Of a stretch of DNA of 64,000 nt, positions 27,083-36,839 are shown one piece after another. Each line of letters starts with the position of its first letter. Positions within the stretch are counted from its first letter, which is position 1. The DNA is from Lachnospiraceae bacterium (GTDB taxonomy: Bacteria > Bacillota > Clostridia > Lachnospirales > Lachnospiraceae): assembly GCA_022790855.1 (NCBI GenBank), contig JAAVYA010000049.1, positions 80,917 through 144,916 of the forward strand. The letters are read 5' to 3'. Under the pieces are notes generated by a model. The model made no database searches. It saw only the letters and a program-made list of their open reading frames with translations, and was not told where the DNA came from. The position numbers and the translations under genes were made by a program.

Positions 27083-27996
27083 ACTTCCACCTCCAACAAT
27101 GTAAGGATCAATGCCATACGCACATAGACGCCGTATTGGGCCTGGCGGAAATAAGCGGCTCTTGGGTCGTCGTCCACCTCAACGGATATTTCATTTACCC
27201 GGGGAAGGGGATGAAGTACCAGCATGTCTTCCTTGGCCAGCGCCATTTTACTTTTGTCCAAAATATAGAAATCCTTCATGCGTACATAATCTTCTTCATT
27301 AAAAAACCGTTCCCGCTGTACCCGGGTCATATAGAGGATATCTAATTTTGCCATTGCGTCCTCTAACCGCTCCACTTCTTCGTATGGAATGTTGTGTTTG
27401 TCCAGCACATCTTCCCGTATGTATCCAGGAACGCGAAGCTCTTCCGGTGAAATCAGCACAAACCGGATGTTGGGATATCGGATTAGGGCATGAATCAGAG
27501 AATGGACCGTGCGCCCGAATTTTAAATCGCCGCACAAACCGATGGTTAGATCTCCCAAATGTCCTTTCAAGGAATGAATCGTCATTAAATCTGTAAGTGT
27601 CTGGGTGGGATGCTGATGGCCGCCGTCTCCGGCGTTGATTACGGGAATTGTAGAACGTTGGGATGCTACCAGGGGAGCGCCTTCTTTGGGATGACGCATG
27701 GCGCAGATATCTGCGTAACAGGAAATGACACGGATGGTATCGGAAACACTTTCGCCTTTCGCAGCAGAGCTGCTGTCGGCGCTGGAAAAACCAAGGACGC
27801 TGCCGCCTAAATTCAGCATAGCCGCTTCAAAGGAAAGCCTTGTCCTGGTGCTTGGTTCGTAGAAACAAGTGGCCAGCTTCTTGCCTTGGCAGGCATTGGC
27901 ATATTTTTTTGGATTCTTTTCAATGTCACAAGCCAGTGTCAGCAGCTTGTCCAGTTCCTCCACGGAAAAATCCAATGGACTCATTAAATGACGCAT
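27076..27996 (-). CDS. pyrB: Aspartate carbamoyltransferase catalytic subunit
   Basis: PyrB condenses carbamoyl phosphate with aspartate, the first committed step of UMP synthesis. The 306-residue length is normal. [20 protein letters not shown] carries the carbamoyl phosphate-binding STRTR motif near residue 52. [17 protein letters not shown] and HPLPRVNEI are also conserved. The ATG follows GAGGAGGTAATT. pyrI follows with overlap. I saw no PyrR-binding element, only a plain promoter, in the leader. Confidence 0.96.
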   Translation of the reverse strand: MRHLMSPLDFSVEELDKLLTLACDIEKNPKKYANACQGKKLATCFYEPSTRTRLSFEAAMLNLGGSVLGFSSADSSSAAKGESVSDTIRVISCYADICAMRHPKEGAPLVASQRSTIPVINAGDGGHQHPTQTLTDLMTIHSLKGHLGDLTIGLCGDLKFGRTVHSLIHALIRYPNIRFVLISPEELRVPGYIREDVLDKHNIPYEEVERLEDAMAKLDILYMTRVQRERFFNEEDYVRMKDFYILDKSKMALAKEDMLVLHPLPRVNEISVEVDDDPRAAYFRQAQYGVYVRMALILTLLEVEVC

Positions 27997-28043
27997 AATT
28001 ACCTCCTCACATAATGGCAGCCTGGGATGCAGGCATTTTTACT

Positions 28044-28072
28044 ATCATATACTAGATGGTTTTAAATTTCAA
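28044..28072 (-). promoter_or_regulatory. Promoter of pyrBI
   Basis: On the minus strand TTGAAA (28072-28067) and TATGAT (28049-28044) are 17 bases apart. The leader to pyrB is about 40 bases and contains the short hairpin-forming GCCTGCATCCCAGGC. Confidence 0.65.
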
Positions 28073-28121
28073 GATAAAAGTGTTAGGAAATCTTGACATT
28101 GGGAGTGGACGTAACTAATGC

Positions 28122-28150
28122 TTTACACTCTTGTGAAAATCCGCTATAAT
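28122..28150 (+). promoter_or_regulatory. Promoter of the PH-domain gene
   Basis: TTTACA (28122-28127) and a perfect TATAAT (28145-28150) are 17 bases apart. The promoter is divergent from the pyrBI promoter, and the leader to the gene is about 55 bases. Confidence 0.65.
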
Positions 28151-28212
28151 GGTTCTGTCGGTTGGATTTCTGTCAGCTCAGGCAGCTGCAGCAAGCAAAA
28201 AGGAGAAGAATT

Positions 28213-28596
28213 ATGGCAACAGAAGAAAAAGATGTACGTTTCCGGGAAAGAAAGAGGATCTTGTTTTTTGGACTGCCCTGGACATTTACCAGATATACGA
28301 TCACGGATGATAGAATTACCGTGAATAAGGGTCTGTTTAAAATTGAAGAAGACGATTGTTATATGTACAAGGTGCAGGATGTTAAGTTGACCGCTACATT
28401 GATGGAACGGATCTTCGGGCTGGGGACTATTACCTGCTATACCGGAGACGTTACGGACGCACAGCTTTTGATTGTACATGTAAAACGCGCCAAGGAGATC
28501 AAGGATTATCTGCTGGAAGCGTCGGAAGAGGCCCGCAGGAAGAGACGCACTTTAAATACGCTGGATATCGGAGCAGACGCCGAGGACGCGGAGTGA
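28213..28596 (+). CDS. PH-domain (YdbS/YdbT-like) protein
   Basis: The 127-residue soluble protein holds a bacterial pleckstrin-homology-like fold: RYTITDDRITVNKGLFKIEE, YMYKVQDVKLTATLMERIFG and GTITCYTGDVTDAQL. These are typical of bacterial PH domains that sense membranes or envelope state. It has no membrane segment, unlike many relatives. The start at 28213 follows AAAGGAGAAGAATT; an in-frame ATG at 28162 lacks such a site. It has its own promoter and no operon partner. The function is unknown. Confidence 0.75.
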   Translation: MATEEKDVRFRERKRILFFGLPWTFTRYTITDDRITVNKGLFKIEEDDCYMYKVQDVKLTATLMERIFGLGTITCYTGDVTDAQLLIVHVKRAKEIKDYLLEASEEARRKRRTLNTLDIGADAEDAE

Positions 28597-28606
28597 TGCC
28601 GCATCT

Positions 28607-28666
28607 TTGTGCGTGTTTGAAAATCTATTCCGCCGTTGGGCAAAACGTAATTGTCAAACACGCGCA
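28607..28666. repeat. Dispersed inverted-repeat element, copy 3 (minimal)
   Basis: GCGTGTTTGAAAATCTATTCC and AATTGTCAAACACGCGC face each other about 20 bases apart. The arms match the ends of the copies at 3645 and 24153. It sits between the convergent PH-domain and DUF1541-like/PF06541-type membrane genes and could act as a terminator hairpin for both. Confidence 0.65.
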
Positions 28667-28685
28667 AAGCCGGCTGTGTTTTTTC

Positions 28686-29069
28686 TCATTTTCTTGTCAG
28701 AATCTTTTCAAAAATCAATCCCGCCGTCATCCACACAGGTGTGTAATCCAGGCGGATCACCCCGTTTACATTGCTTTTGGCGTGACTGTAGTCCCAGGGG
28801 CACAGATCATGTTTTTTTAAAAAAGATCCGCTTAAAAATTCCATGCCGAAAATGCCGACAGAATAAAAGAGTCCCCGCAGCAGGGCCGGCAGCTTTTTTA
28901 CCATATGATAAGCCGGTTCGATGAGTACGGCAAGGCCATAGATGGGAAACATCCAGATAGAAGTTTTTCCCATTAATTTTAATTCCCGGCGGCGGAAGGA
29001 GCCGAAGGCGGTAAATAAGATCTCCATGCACCAGCCGGTAAGTCCGCAGATGATAAATTTTCGTCCCAT
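28686..29069 (-). CDS. Small ABC-transporter type IV-like membrane protein (PF06541 type)
   Basis: The 127-residue protein has about four hydrophobic segments. It carries the block GWCMEILFTAFGSF, FPIYGLAVLIEP and CPWDYSHAKSNVNGVIRLDY, characteristic of the putative ABC-transporter type IV family annotated in many Firmicutes. No ATPase gene is adjacent and the transport role is not proven. The ATG at 29069 is preceded by only a weak ribosome binding site. It is divergent from priA. Confidence 0.7.
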   Translation of the reverse strand: MGRKFIICGLTGWCMEILFTAFGSFRRRELKLMGKTSIWMFPIYGLAVLIEPAYHMVKKLPALLRGLFYSVGIFGMEFLSGSFLKKHDLCPWDYSHAKSNVNGVIRLDYTPVWMTAGLIFEKILTRK

Positions 29070-29121
29070 GAGGGTATTATTTCCGGGGAAAAGAAAAATA
29101 TACAGGGGTTTACAGTGCTAC

Positions 29122-29150
29122 TTGTAAAATTGAAAAGAATATCATATAAT
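29122..29150 (+). promoter_or_regulatory. Promoter of the priA-thiN operon
   Basis: TTGTAA (29122-29127) and a perfect TATAAT (29145-29150) are 17 bases apart, about 70 bases before the priA start. No other convincing promoter was noticed in the operon. Confidence 0.7.
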
Positions 29151-29224
29151 GGAACAGATACTGTGCAACGAAGATGCGACCATCATCAGGATGGCTCCAC
29201 AGACAGGATACAGGCGGTGAGAAG

Positions 29225-31465
29225 ATGGCATACGCCAATATTATAATAGACATATCCCATGAAAAAGTAGATAAAACATTTCAATATAAAGTACCGAAGG
29301 AACTGGAAGAGACCCTTTCCCCCGGAATGCAGGTGATCATCCCCTTTGGGAATGGCAACCGCATGACCAGGGGATATGTTCTGGAATTGACGGATCAAGC
29401 GGAATTTGAAGAAAGCCGTATGAAGGAGATTTCCGCCATTGACCAGGAAGGGGTTTCTGTGGAAGCGGAGCTGATCGCGTTGGCAGCCTGGCTCCGCAGG
29501 CAGTATGGCGGCACCATGAACCAAGCGCTGAAAACCGTGCTTCCAGTAAAGCAAAAAACGCAGCAGAGAGAAAAACGGACGCTGGTTCTTAAGGTTTCGG
29601 TCAGGGAAGCAAAAAAATGGCTGGAACAATTTCAGAAGAAACGCCATACGGCCCGTTTGCGCCTGCTGGAAGCTTTGATCAAAGAAAAGCGCATTCCCTA
29701 TGAAATCGTTACCGGAAAATTAAACATCAAGACAGAAGTGATCCGTGCCCTGGAAGAAATGGGGCTCCTTACGGTGGAACGAATGCTGTCCTACCGCAAT
29801 CCTGTTTCCGGGGAGATTTTAAAGGAAGAGCCCGTCCGTTTGAACCGGCAGCAGCAGGAGGCCGTGGATGGGATTTTGAAAGATTTGGGACAGGAAAAAT
29901 CAAAAGTCAGTCTGATCCATGGGGTGACAGGCAGCGGAAAGACGGCGGTCTATCTGGAACTGATCGAAAAGATGACGGCTATGGGGAAACAGTCCATTGT
30001 GCTGATTCCTGAGATTGCCTTGACATATCAGACGGTCGTACGTTTTCACCAAAGATTTGGGGAACGGGTATCCATTTTGAATTCCCGTATGTCTCCCGGA
30101 GAACGCTACGACCAGTTTCTCCGGGCAAAAAACGGAGAGCTGGACGTGATGATCGGCCCCAGGTCATCATTGTTTACACCTTTTCCTGATTTGGGGCTGA
30201 TTATCATTGACGAAGAACATGAAGCTTCCTACAAAAGCGAGACGATTCCCCGTTACCATGCCAGAGAGACGGCCATTGCCCGGGCAAAGCTGGCAGGTGC
30301 GGGGGTGGTACTAGGTTCTGCCACGCCCTCGGTAGAAAGCTATGAGAGAGCAAGGGAAGGAACTTACCGCCTGTATGAGATGGACAGCCGGGTGATGGAG
30401 AGGCCGCTGCCGGAGTGCGAAATCATAGATTTACGGGAAGAATTAAAACAGGGCAATCGTTCTATTTTGAGCCAGCGCCTTCAGGAGCTGATGGAGGACC
30501 GGTTGAGCCGGGGCCAGCAGATCATGCTGTTTATCAACCGCCGGGGTATGTCCGGGTTTGTGTCCTGCCGTTCCTGCGGCCATGTATTCCGATGTCCTCA
30601 TTGCGATGTGTCCTTAAGCCATCATAATAATGGAAGGCTTGTTTGCCATTACTGCGGATATGAAGAGGCGGCGGTGCGGGAATGCCCTGTCTGCGGCTCC
30701 AAATTTGTCAGCGGCTTTAAAGCGGGCACCCAGAAGGTAGAGGAACTGGTGAAGAAACGGTTTCCCAAAGCCCGCATTTTGCGGATGGATTATGATACAA
30801 CCAGGAAAAAAGAAGGATATGAACAGATTCTCTCCGCGTTTGCCAATCAGGAAGCAGATATCCTCATTGGTACACAGATGATCGTAAAAGGCCATGATTT
30901 TCCCAACGTGACCCTGGTGGGGATCTTGGCGGCGGATTTATCTTTACATACCGGAGACTACCGGGGCGGAGAACGTACATTCCAGCTTCTGACCCAGGCG
31001 GCCGGCCGGGCTGGGCGGGGAAGTGAGAAGGGCCATGTGGTGATACAGACTTACAGCCCCGGGCACTACAGCATACAGCTTGCGGCAAAGCAGGACTACA
31101 AAGAATTTTTCCAACAGGAAATTGCTTACCGCAGATTGATGAAATATCCCCCAGTGTGGCACATGCTGGTGATGCTGGTGGCTTCTCGGGATTCCATGTA
31201 CGGAAGCCTCTGTGCGGACCTTTTGGGAAAAAAGGTGGAGCAGGCCATGGAAAAAGGAAAGATTTCCGGCCTGTCTATGCTGGGCCCGGCAGACGCGGCG
31301 GTGGCCAAGGTAAATGACATCTATAAAAAAGTAATTTATTTTAAACATGAAGACTATTCCGTACTGGTGCGCGTCAAAGATGCTTTGGAAGAGTTTGTAA
31401 GGAGCCACCGGGAGTTTTTGGATGTGACGATTCAATTTGATTTTAACCCAATGAATGGATTTTGA
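29225..31465 (+). CDS. priA: Primosomal replication restart helicase PriA
   Basis: PriA recognises stalled forks and reloads the replicative helicase. The 746-residue protein has an N-terminal DNA-binding domain, Walker A LIHGVTGSGKTAVYLELI near residue 240, and DEEH helicase box LIIIDEEHEASYKSE. Paired zinc cysteines follow (CRSCGHVFRCPHCDVSL, CHYCGYEEAAVRECPVCGSK, residues about 440-480), then IGTQMIVKGHDFPNVTLVG. The start at 29225 is chosen for GGCGGTGAGAAG upstream; the frame is open from 29174. It heads the long operon. Confidence 0.95.
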   Translation: MAYANIIIDISHEKVDKTFQYKVPKELEETLSPGMQVIIPFGNGNRMTRGYVLELTDQAEFEESRMKEISAIDQEGVSVEAELIALAAWLRRQYGGTMNQALKTVLPVKQKTQQREKRTLVLKVSVREAKKWLEQFQKKRHTARLRLLEALIKEKRIPYEIVTGKLNIKTEVIRALEEMGLLTVERMLSYRNPVSGEILKEEPVRLNRQQQEAVDGILKDLGQEKSKVSLIHGVTGSGKTAVYLELIEKMTAMGKQSIVLIPEIALTYQTVVRFHQRFGERVSILNSRMSPGERYDQFLRAKNGELDVMIGPRSSLFTPFPDLGLIIIDEEHEASYKSETIPRYHARETAIARAKLAGAGVVLGSATPSVESYERAREGTYRLYEMDSRVMERPLPECEIIDLREELKQGNRSILSQRLQELMEDRLSRGQQIMLFINRRGMSGFVSCRSCGHVFRCPHCDVSLSHHNNGRLVCHYCGYEEAAVRECPVCGSKFVSGFKAGTQKVEELVKKRFPKARILRMDYDTTRKKEGYEQILSAFANQEADILIGTQMIVKGHDFPNVTLVGILAADLSLHTGDYRGGERTFQLLTQAAGRAGRGSEKGHVVIQTYSPGHYSIQLAAKQDYKEFFQQEIAYRRLMKYPPVWHMLVMLVASRDSMYGSLCADLLGKKVEQAMEKGKISGLSMLGPADAAVAKVNDIYKKVIYFKHEDYSVLVRVKDALEEFVRSHREFLDVTIQFDFNPMNGF

Positions 31466-31483
31466 TTAGGAGGAGACAAAACA

Positions 31484-31951
31484 ATGGCGTTAAGGACAAT
31501 TCGCGTGATGGGTGATGAGGTGTTGAGTAAAAAATGCCGGGAGGTGAAAGAAATGACTCCCCGGATACAGGAATTGATCGACGATATGTTGGAGACCATG
31601 TACCAGGGCAACGGCGTAGGACTGGCAGCGCCCCAGGTGGGGGTGCTAAAGCGGATCACCACCATTGATATAGGAGACGGCCCCATTATTTTGATCAATC
31701 CTGTGATCATTGAAAGCTCTGGGGAGCAGACCGGAAGCGAAGGCTGCTTGAGCCTGCCGGGAAAGGCCGGGGATGTAACCAGGCCAAATTACGTGAAGGT
31801 ACGCGCATTGAATCGGGAGATGGAAGAGTTTGAAGTGGAAGGAACAGAGCTTCTGGCCCGGGCATTCTGCCATGAAGTGGAGCATTTGGACGGCCATATG
31901 TATGTGGAAAAAGTAATTGGGGATCTCTATGAAGTAGAATGTGAAGAGTAA
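31484..31951 (+). CDS. def: Peptide deformylase
   Basis: Def removes the formyl group from the N-terminal methionine of new proteins. The 155-residue enzyme has all three metal-site motifs: GNGVGLAAPQVG, EGCLSLPG with the metal cysteine, and HEVEHLDG with the two histidines and catalytic glutamate. GGAGGAG lies before the ATG. It is followed by fmt, which adds the formyl group, the common def-fmt pairing. Confidence 0.96.
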   Translation: MALRTIRVMGDEVLSKKCREVKEMTPRIQELIDDMLETMYQGNGVGLAAPQVGVLKRITTIDIGDGPIILINPVIIESSGEQTGSEGCLSLPGKAGDVTRPNYVKVRALNREMEEFEVEGTELLARAFCHEVEHLDGHMYVEKVIGDLYEVECEE

Positions 31952-31996
31952 GAAGCATAAAAAGTCAGCACATCATATGGTCAGGAGGAGGAAATA

Positions 31997-32953
31997 ATGA
32001 GAATTATTTTTATGGGAACCCCGGATTTTTCCGTGGGGACATTGGAGGCGTTGCTGGAAGCCGGACACGAGATCGTCCTGACGGTGACCCAGCCGGATAA
32101 ACCCAAAGGGCGGGGGAAATCCTTGCAGATGACGCCGGTAAAGGAAGCTGCCCTCGCTCATGGGCTGGAGGTTTATCAGCCAAGACGGGTGCGGGAGCCG
32201 GAATGCATCGACTATTTGAGATCCTTTGCCCCAGACCTGATCGTGGTGGTTGCTTTTGGCCAGATTTTGCCCAAAGAGCTGCTTGAGATCCCAAAGTATT
32301 GCTGTGTCAACGTCCATGCTTCCCTGCTGCCCAAGTACCGGGGAGCGGCTCCGATCCAGTGGGCGGTGATCAATGGAGAAGCCGTATCGGGAGTTACCAC
32401 CATGCGCATGGACGACGGCATAGATACCGGAGATATGATATTAAAAAAAGAAGTAGCTTTGGCGCCGGATGAGACAGGAGGCAGCTTGTTTGAACGCCTT
32501 TCTGCTGCCGGGGCCTCTCTGTGCGTGGAGACATTGCAGCAGATAGAAAATGGAACCGCCATATATACGCCCCAGGATCCTGACCAGGCTACCAGTACAA
32601 AGATGATCAAAAAGCAGATGGGTGAGATTGATTTTACAAAATCTGCCCTGGAGATTGAACGTCTGATCCGGGGACTGAATCCCTGGCCCAGCGCATATAC
32701 TGCCTGGGAGGATAAAACTTTAAAAATTTGGAAAGCTTCTATCATAGAGGATTCAGATGTAACGGCGAAAGGAATTCGGCCGGGTGAGGCGGGAACCGTA
32801 GTGCAGGTATCCAAAGATAAGCTGTATGTGCAGACTGGGAGGGGCTTCCTGTCTTTGGAGGAAGTGCAGCTGGAAGGTAAGAAGCGAATGGATACCGCCG
32901 CATTTTTGCGGGGCAATTCCCTGGAAGAAGGGACGCGTCTGGGACGTGCCTGA
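31997..32953 (+). CDS. fmt: Methionyl-tRNA formyltransferase
   Basis: Fmt transfers the formyl group from 10-formyl-tetrahydrofolate to Met-tRNAfMet for translation start. The 318-residue protein begins MRIIFMGTPDFSVGTLEALL. It has HASLLPKYRGAAPIQWAVING with the catalytic asparagine/histidine region near residue 107, GVTTMRMDDGIDTGDM, and a C-terminal OB-like domain. AGGAGGAGG precedes the ATG. The spacing to def is 45 bases. Confidence 0.96.
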   Translation: MRIIFMGTPDFSVGTLEALLEAGHEIVLTVTQPDKPKGRGKSLQMTPVKEAALAHGLEVYQPRRVREPECIDYLRSFAPDLIVVVAFGQILPKELLEIPKYCCVNVHASLLPKYRGAAPIQWAVINGEAVSGVTTMRMDDGIDTGDMILKKEVALAPDETGGSLFERLSAAGASLCVETLQQIENGTAIYTPQDPDQATSTKMIKKQMGEIDFTKSALEIERLIRGLNPWPSAYTAWEDKTLKIWKASIIEDSDVTAKGIRPGEAGTVVQVSKDKLYVQTGRGFLSLEEVQLEGKKRMDTAAFLRGNSLEEGTRLGRA

Positions 32954-32982
32954 CGCCATAAGGTGAGAAAGGAGAGATACGT

Positions 32983-33696
32983 ATGCCATACGGTTTTTAC
33001 AGATTTTGGGACCCTACTTATATTCTGGTGATTATTGGGGCAGTGATCTGCTTGCTTGCTTCTGCCCGGGTACGCACCACGTTTTCAAAATATTCCCGGG
33101 TAGCCAGCAGATCCGGGATGACAGGGGCTGAGGCGGCTCAGCGGATTTTGCACAGGGCGGGCATTTACGACGTGTCCATCCAGCATGTACAGGGGAATTT
33201 GACGGACCATTACGATCCCAAAAACAAGGTGCTGCGCTTATCGGACAGTGTATATGGGGCGGCTTCCGTGGCGGCGGTAGGGGTTGCGGCCCATGAATGC
33301 GGCCATGCCATTCAGCATCAGAATTCCTATGCCCCTCTGGCCATGAGAAGCGCCATTGTCCCTGTGGCAAACTTAGGCTCCATGCTGGCTTGGCCTCTGA
33401 TCGTGATTGGCCTGTTTTTTTCCAGAAACAGCGGAAGCTTTCTCATTACCTTGGGGATTATCTGCTTTTCCATGGCAGTATTGTTTCAGTTAGTAACCCT
33501 TCCGGTGGAATTTAACGCCTCTGCCCGTGCCATAAGAATTCTTGGAGAAACTGGGATTTTGGCCGGCGATGAGCTAAAAGGCACAAGAAAGGTATTGTCG
33601 GCTGCGGCTTTGACGTATGTGGCCTCCGCAGCGGCGGCCCTTTTACAGCTTCTGCGTCTTGTCCTTCTGTTTGGGGACCGGGGGAGAAGAGAATGA
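32983..33696 (+). CDS. YugP-family membrane zinc metallopeptidase
   Basis: The 237-residue protein has an N-terminal membrane segment and the zinc motif HECGH in GVAAHECGHAIQHQNSYAPL near residue 105. Two further hydrophobic stretches follow at about residues 125-175. The family (YugP, PF04298) is common in Firmicutes. The substrate is not known. The gene is embedded in the priA operon, and its stop overlaps the rsmB start by four bases. Confidence 0.88.
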   Translation: MPYGFYRFWDPTYILVIIGAVICLLASARVRTTFSKYSRVASRSGMTGAEAAQRILHRAGIYDVSIQHVQGNLTDHYDPKNKVLRLSDSVYGAASVAAVGVAAHECGHAIQHQNSYAPLAMRSAIVPVANLGSMLAWPLIVIGLFFSRNSGSFLITLGIICFSMAVLFQLVTLPVEFNASARAIRILGETGILAGDELKGTRKVLSAAALTYVASAAAALLQLLRLVLLFGDRGRRE

Positions 33697-35003
33697 CGCA
33701 GGTGAATCTCAGGGAACTGGTGCTTTCCATGCTGCTTTCCGTCACCCGGGATCAGGCTTACAGCCATGTGGTCTTAAAGGATGTTCTGGATAATTACCAA
33801 TATTTAAGCAAACAGGAGCGGAGCTATTTGACCAGGGTGTTTCAGGGAACCTTGGAGCATATGATATGGATTGATCATGTGCTCAATCAGTTTTCAAGTG
33901 TCAAGACCGGGAAAATGAAACCGGTGATTCGAACAATCCTTCGTTTTAGCGTCTATGAGCTGCAATTCATGGATGCAATTCCCCCCAGGGCCACCTGCAA
34001 TGAAGCGGTAAAGCTGGCCCAGAAAAAAGGATTTGGGAATTTGAAGGGATTTGTCAACGGTGTGTTAAGAAACATCAGCCGGGAACTTTCTCACATCAGC
34101 CTTCCAGGGAGAGAAGAAGGGGAGGCAGAGTATTTGTCGCTGCGTTATTCTATGCCCATGTGGATAGTAAAAGAATGGCTTGGGCAGTACCCGGTGGGAC
34201 AAGTGGAAGAAATGTTAGCGTCATTTCTGCAAGAAGCGCCCACCAGTATACGGGTCAATACATCACGTATCAGCCGGGATGAGTTAATCAGGCGTTTGGC
34301 AGAAGAAGGCATTGCTGCAAAGCCCCACGGAGAGCTTCCCGACGGTCTTTTTATTTCCGGATATGATTATTTAGAAGCCTTGGAAACATTTCAGGAAGGA
34401 TTGTTTTACGTTCAGGATGTCAGCTCCATGCGGGCCGCCCATTGCTGCCAGGTACAGCAAGGGGATACGGTGCTTGATGTCTGTGCAGCTCCCGGCGGAA
34501 AAAGCATTCATCTGGCAGAACTGCTTTCTGGAACCGGCATGGTGGAAGCCCGGGATCTGACCGGATTTAAAGTCGGGATGATACGGGAAAATATAAAGAG
34601 AAGCAGGCTTACGAATATCAAAGCGGTGGTCAAGGACGCCAGGGTGTTTTATCCGGAGGATGAAGCAAGCGCGGACGTCGTGTTGGCGGATCTTCCCTGC
34701 TCCGGACTGGGAGTGATAGGGAAAAAGCCGGATATCAAGTATCATATGACCCAGGAAAAGATTGGGCAGCTTGTGGCCCTGCAACGGGAGATCCTCCATA
34801 TGGTTTGGCGTTATGTGAAGCCCGGCGGAACCTTTGTATATAGTACCTGCACTATTAGCAGGCAGGAAAATCAAGAAAATGTCAGTTGGTTTTTGAGAGA
34901 GCATCCGGACAGCTGTCTGTTGGAACAACATCAATATCTGCCCCTAGAGGGAGAACAGGACGGCTTTTTTCTGGCAAAACTGATCAAGGAGAACTATGAA
35001 TAA
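33693..35003 (+). CDS. rsmB: 16S rRNA (cytosine-967-C5)-methyltransferase
   Basis: The 436-residue protein has an N-terminal NusB-like RNA-binding domain (residues about 1-140, with LSKQERSYLTRVFQGTLEH). A SAM-dependent methyltransferase domain follows, with DVCAAPGGKSIHLAELL near residue 263. DLPCSGLGVIGKKPDIKY and YSTCTISRQENQENV carry the two catalytic-site cysteines. It methylates C967-type cytosines of 16S rRNA. The end overlaps rlmN by eight bases. Confidence 0.95.
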   Translation: MTQVNLRELVLSMLLSVTRDQAYSHVVLKDVLDNYQYLSKQERSYLTRVFQGTLEHMIWIDHVLNQFSSVKTGKMKPVIRTILRFSVYELQFMDAIPPRATCNEAVKLAQKKGFGNLKGFVNGVLRNISRELSHISLPGREEGEAEYLSLRYSMPMWIVKEWLGQYPVGQVEEMLASFLQEAPTSIRVNTSRISRDELIRRLAEEGIAAKPHGELPDGLFISGYDYLEALETFQEGLFYVQDVSSMRAAHCCQVQQGDTVLDVCAAPGGKSIHLAELLSGTGMVEARDLTGFKVGMIRENIKRSRLTNIKAVVKDARVFYPEDEASADVVLADLPCSGLGVIGKKPDIKYHMTQEKIGQLVALQREILHMVWRYVKPGGTFVYSTCTISRQENQENVSWFLREHPDSCLLEQHQYLPLEGEQDGFFLAKLIKENYE

Positions 35004-36030
35004 AACGGATTTGAAGTCATTGAATAGAGAGGAGCTGGAGGAATTTATCATATCTTTGGGGGAGAAGCCTTTCCGGGGCAGGCAGGTGTATGCATGGCTG
35101 CATCGCCGTTTGGCATCTTCCTTTGATGAGATGACAGACATTTCCAGAGGATTAAAGGACACATTAGAGAATTGCTGCAGCCTTACACTGCTTCGCACAG
35201 AGACTGTGCAGGAATCCAAAGAAGACGGCACCAGGAAATATTTATTTGCCTTAGAAGACGGCAATATGGTGGAAAGCGTCCGAATGCGTTATCAGCACGG
35301 GATCAGCGTCTGCATTTCTTCCCAGGCGGGATGCCGGATGGGATGCGCTTTCTGCGCCTCTACACTGGGAGGACTAATGCGGAATCTGACGCCGGCAGAG
35401 ATGTTGGATCAGATCTACCGGATCCAGGCAGATACCGGGGAGCGTATCTCCCATGTGGTGGTGATGGGCACTGGGGAGCCTTTGGACAATTATGAGAATC
35501 TTGTAACATTTCTCAGAATGCTTACCGATGAGAACGGTTTACATATCAGCCAAAGGAATGTTACCGTTTCCACCTGCGGAATCGTACCTGGAATCCGGCG
35601 GCTGGCAGAAGAAAAGCTGCAGATTACATTGGCTCTTTCCCTTCATGCCTCCAATCAGAAGAAGCGGGAATCGTTGATGCCGATTGCAAAGAAATATGAG
35701 CTCTCAGAGGTGCTTGAGGCTTGCAAATACTATTTTTTACGGACGAAACGCAGGATGACTTATGAATATGCCTTAATTGGAGGCATAAATGATTCTAAGG
35801 ATGACGCAAAGGAGCTTGGGATGCTGCTGAAGGGGCAGAATTGCCATGTGAATCTAATTCCAGTAAATCCCATCAAAGAGCGGGAATATGTTCAGTCGCA
35901 CCGGGATGTGATTCGGAATTTTCAAAATTTGCTTGAAAAATATGGAATAAATGTTACTATAAGAAGGGAAATGGGCCGGGATATTGACGGAGCCTGTGGA
36001 CAATTAAGGAAACGTTATGCAGAAAGGTAG
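34996..36030 (+). CDS. rlmN: 23S rRNA (adenine-2503-C2)-methyltransferase
   Basis: RlmN is a radical-SAM enzyme methylating A2503 of 23S rRNA and also A37 of some tRNAs. The 344-residue protein has the CxxxCxxC cluster in AGCRMGCAFCASTLGG near residue 114, VVVMGTGEPLDNYENL near residue 155, and the conserved cysteine in DIDGACGQLRKR near the C-terminus. The length is normal. The translation start lies inside the rsmB end, suggesting coupling. Confidence 0.96.
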   Translation: MNKTDLKSLNREELEEFIISLGEKPFRGRQVYAWLHRRLASSFDEMTDISRGLKDTLENCCSLTLLRTETVQESKEDGTRKYLFALEDGNMVESVRMRYQHGISVCISSQAGCRMGCAFCASTLGGLMRNLTPAEMLDQIYRIQADTGERISHVVVMGTGEPLDNYENLVTFLRMLTDENGLHISQRNVTVSTCGIVPGIRRLAEEKLQITLALSLHASNQKKRESLMPIAKKYELSEVLEACKYYFLRTKRRMTYEYALIGGINDSKDDAKELGMLLKGQNCHVNLIPVNPIKEREYVQSHRDVIRNFQNLLEKYGINVTIRREMGRDIDGACGQLRKRYAER

Positions 36031-36039
36031 GCGAGACAA

Positions 36040-36774
36040 ATGAAGACTTTTTCCATGACGGATAAAGGGAGGATGCGGGAAATGAACCAGGATTTCGTAT
36101 TCACTTCTGAGCGGCCGATTGGAAATCTGCCAAACCTGTTTATCGTTGCGGACGGAATGGGCGGACACAACGCAGGGGATTACGCCTCCAGATATGCGAT
36201 CGAAGTTATTGTGAAAGAAATTATGGAATGCAAGGCAAAGGAGCCTGCAGCGATATTTGCAAAAGCCATCGGGCAGGCGAACCGGGAGCTGGTACGCAAG
36301 GCCGCAGAAGAGTCACGCCTCCTTGGCATGGGGACTACGACGGTAATTGCCGCATTACAGGATACACATTTGTGGGTGGCAAATGTGGGAGACAGCCGAT
36401 TGTATCTAATCCACGACAAGATACATCAGGTGACCAGAGACCATTCTCTTGTGGAAGAGATGGTACAGCGGGGAGAATTGGAGAGGGAAGCGGCTCGGGT
36501 ACACCCGGATAAGAATATTATCACCAGGGCTGTGGGGGCTACCAATGAGGTGGCTGTGGATATTTTTGAAGTGGATTTGGAACCGGGGACACAGGTTTTG
36601 ATGTGTTCCGACGGGTTAAACAGTATGATAGACGACGAGCAGATCCTGGCAATCGTAAAGAGCCAGAGGGATATTGCGGAACAAGTGGAAAAATTGGTGG
36701 AAAAGGCCAATGAAAACGGTGGAAAAGACAATATTACAGTGATTATGATAGATCCATTTTCGGGTGAAGTGTGA
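36040..36774 (+). CDS. stp: PP2C-family serine/threonine phosphatase Stp
   Basis: Stp removes phosphate from targets of the PknB/PrkC kinase encoded next. The 244-residue cytoplasmic protein has the full set of PP2C metal motifs: MREMNQDFVF, VADGMGGHNAGDYAS, VANVGDSRLYLI, CSDGLNSMIDDEQI and GGKDNITVIMI. The start is preceded by AGGCGAGACAA. The kinase gene follows after 65 bases. The stp-pknB pair typically tunes cell-wall synthesis and division. Confidence 0.94.
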   Translation: MKTFSMTDKGRMREMNQDFVFTSERPIGNLPNLFIVADGMGGHNAGDYASRYAIEVIVKEIMECKAKEPAAIFAKAIGQANRELVRKAAEESRLLGMGTTTVIAALQDTHLWVANVGDSRLYLIHDKIHQVTRDHSLVEEMVQRGELEREAARVHPDKNIITRAVGATNEVAVDIFEVDLEPGTQVLMCSDGLNSMIDDEQILAIVKSQRDIAEQVEKLVEKANENGGKDNITVIMIDPFSGEV

Positions 36775-36839
36775 GTTTGGAAGCAACCGTTCCAAATTTG
36801 CCTGAATGACGCAGCAAGGTGTGTCAAAAGGAGGAAGAC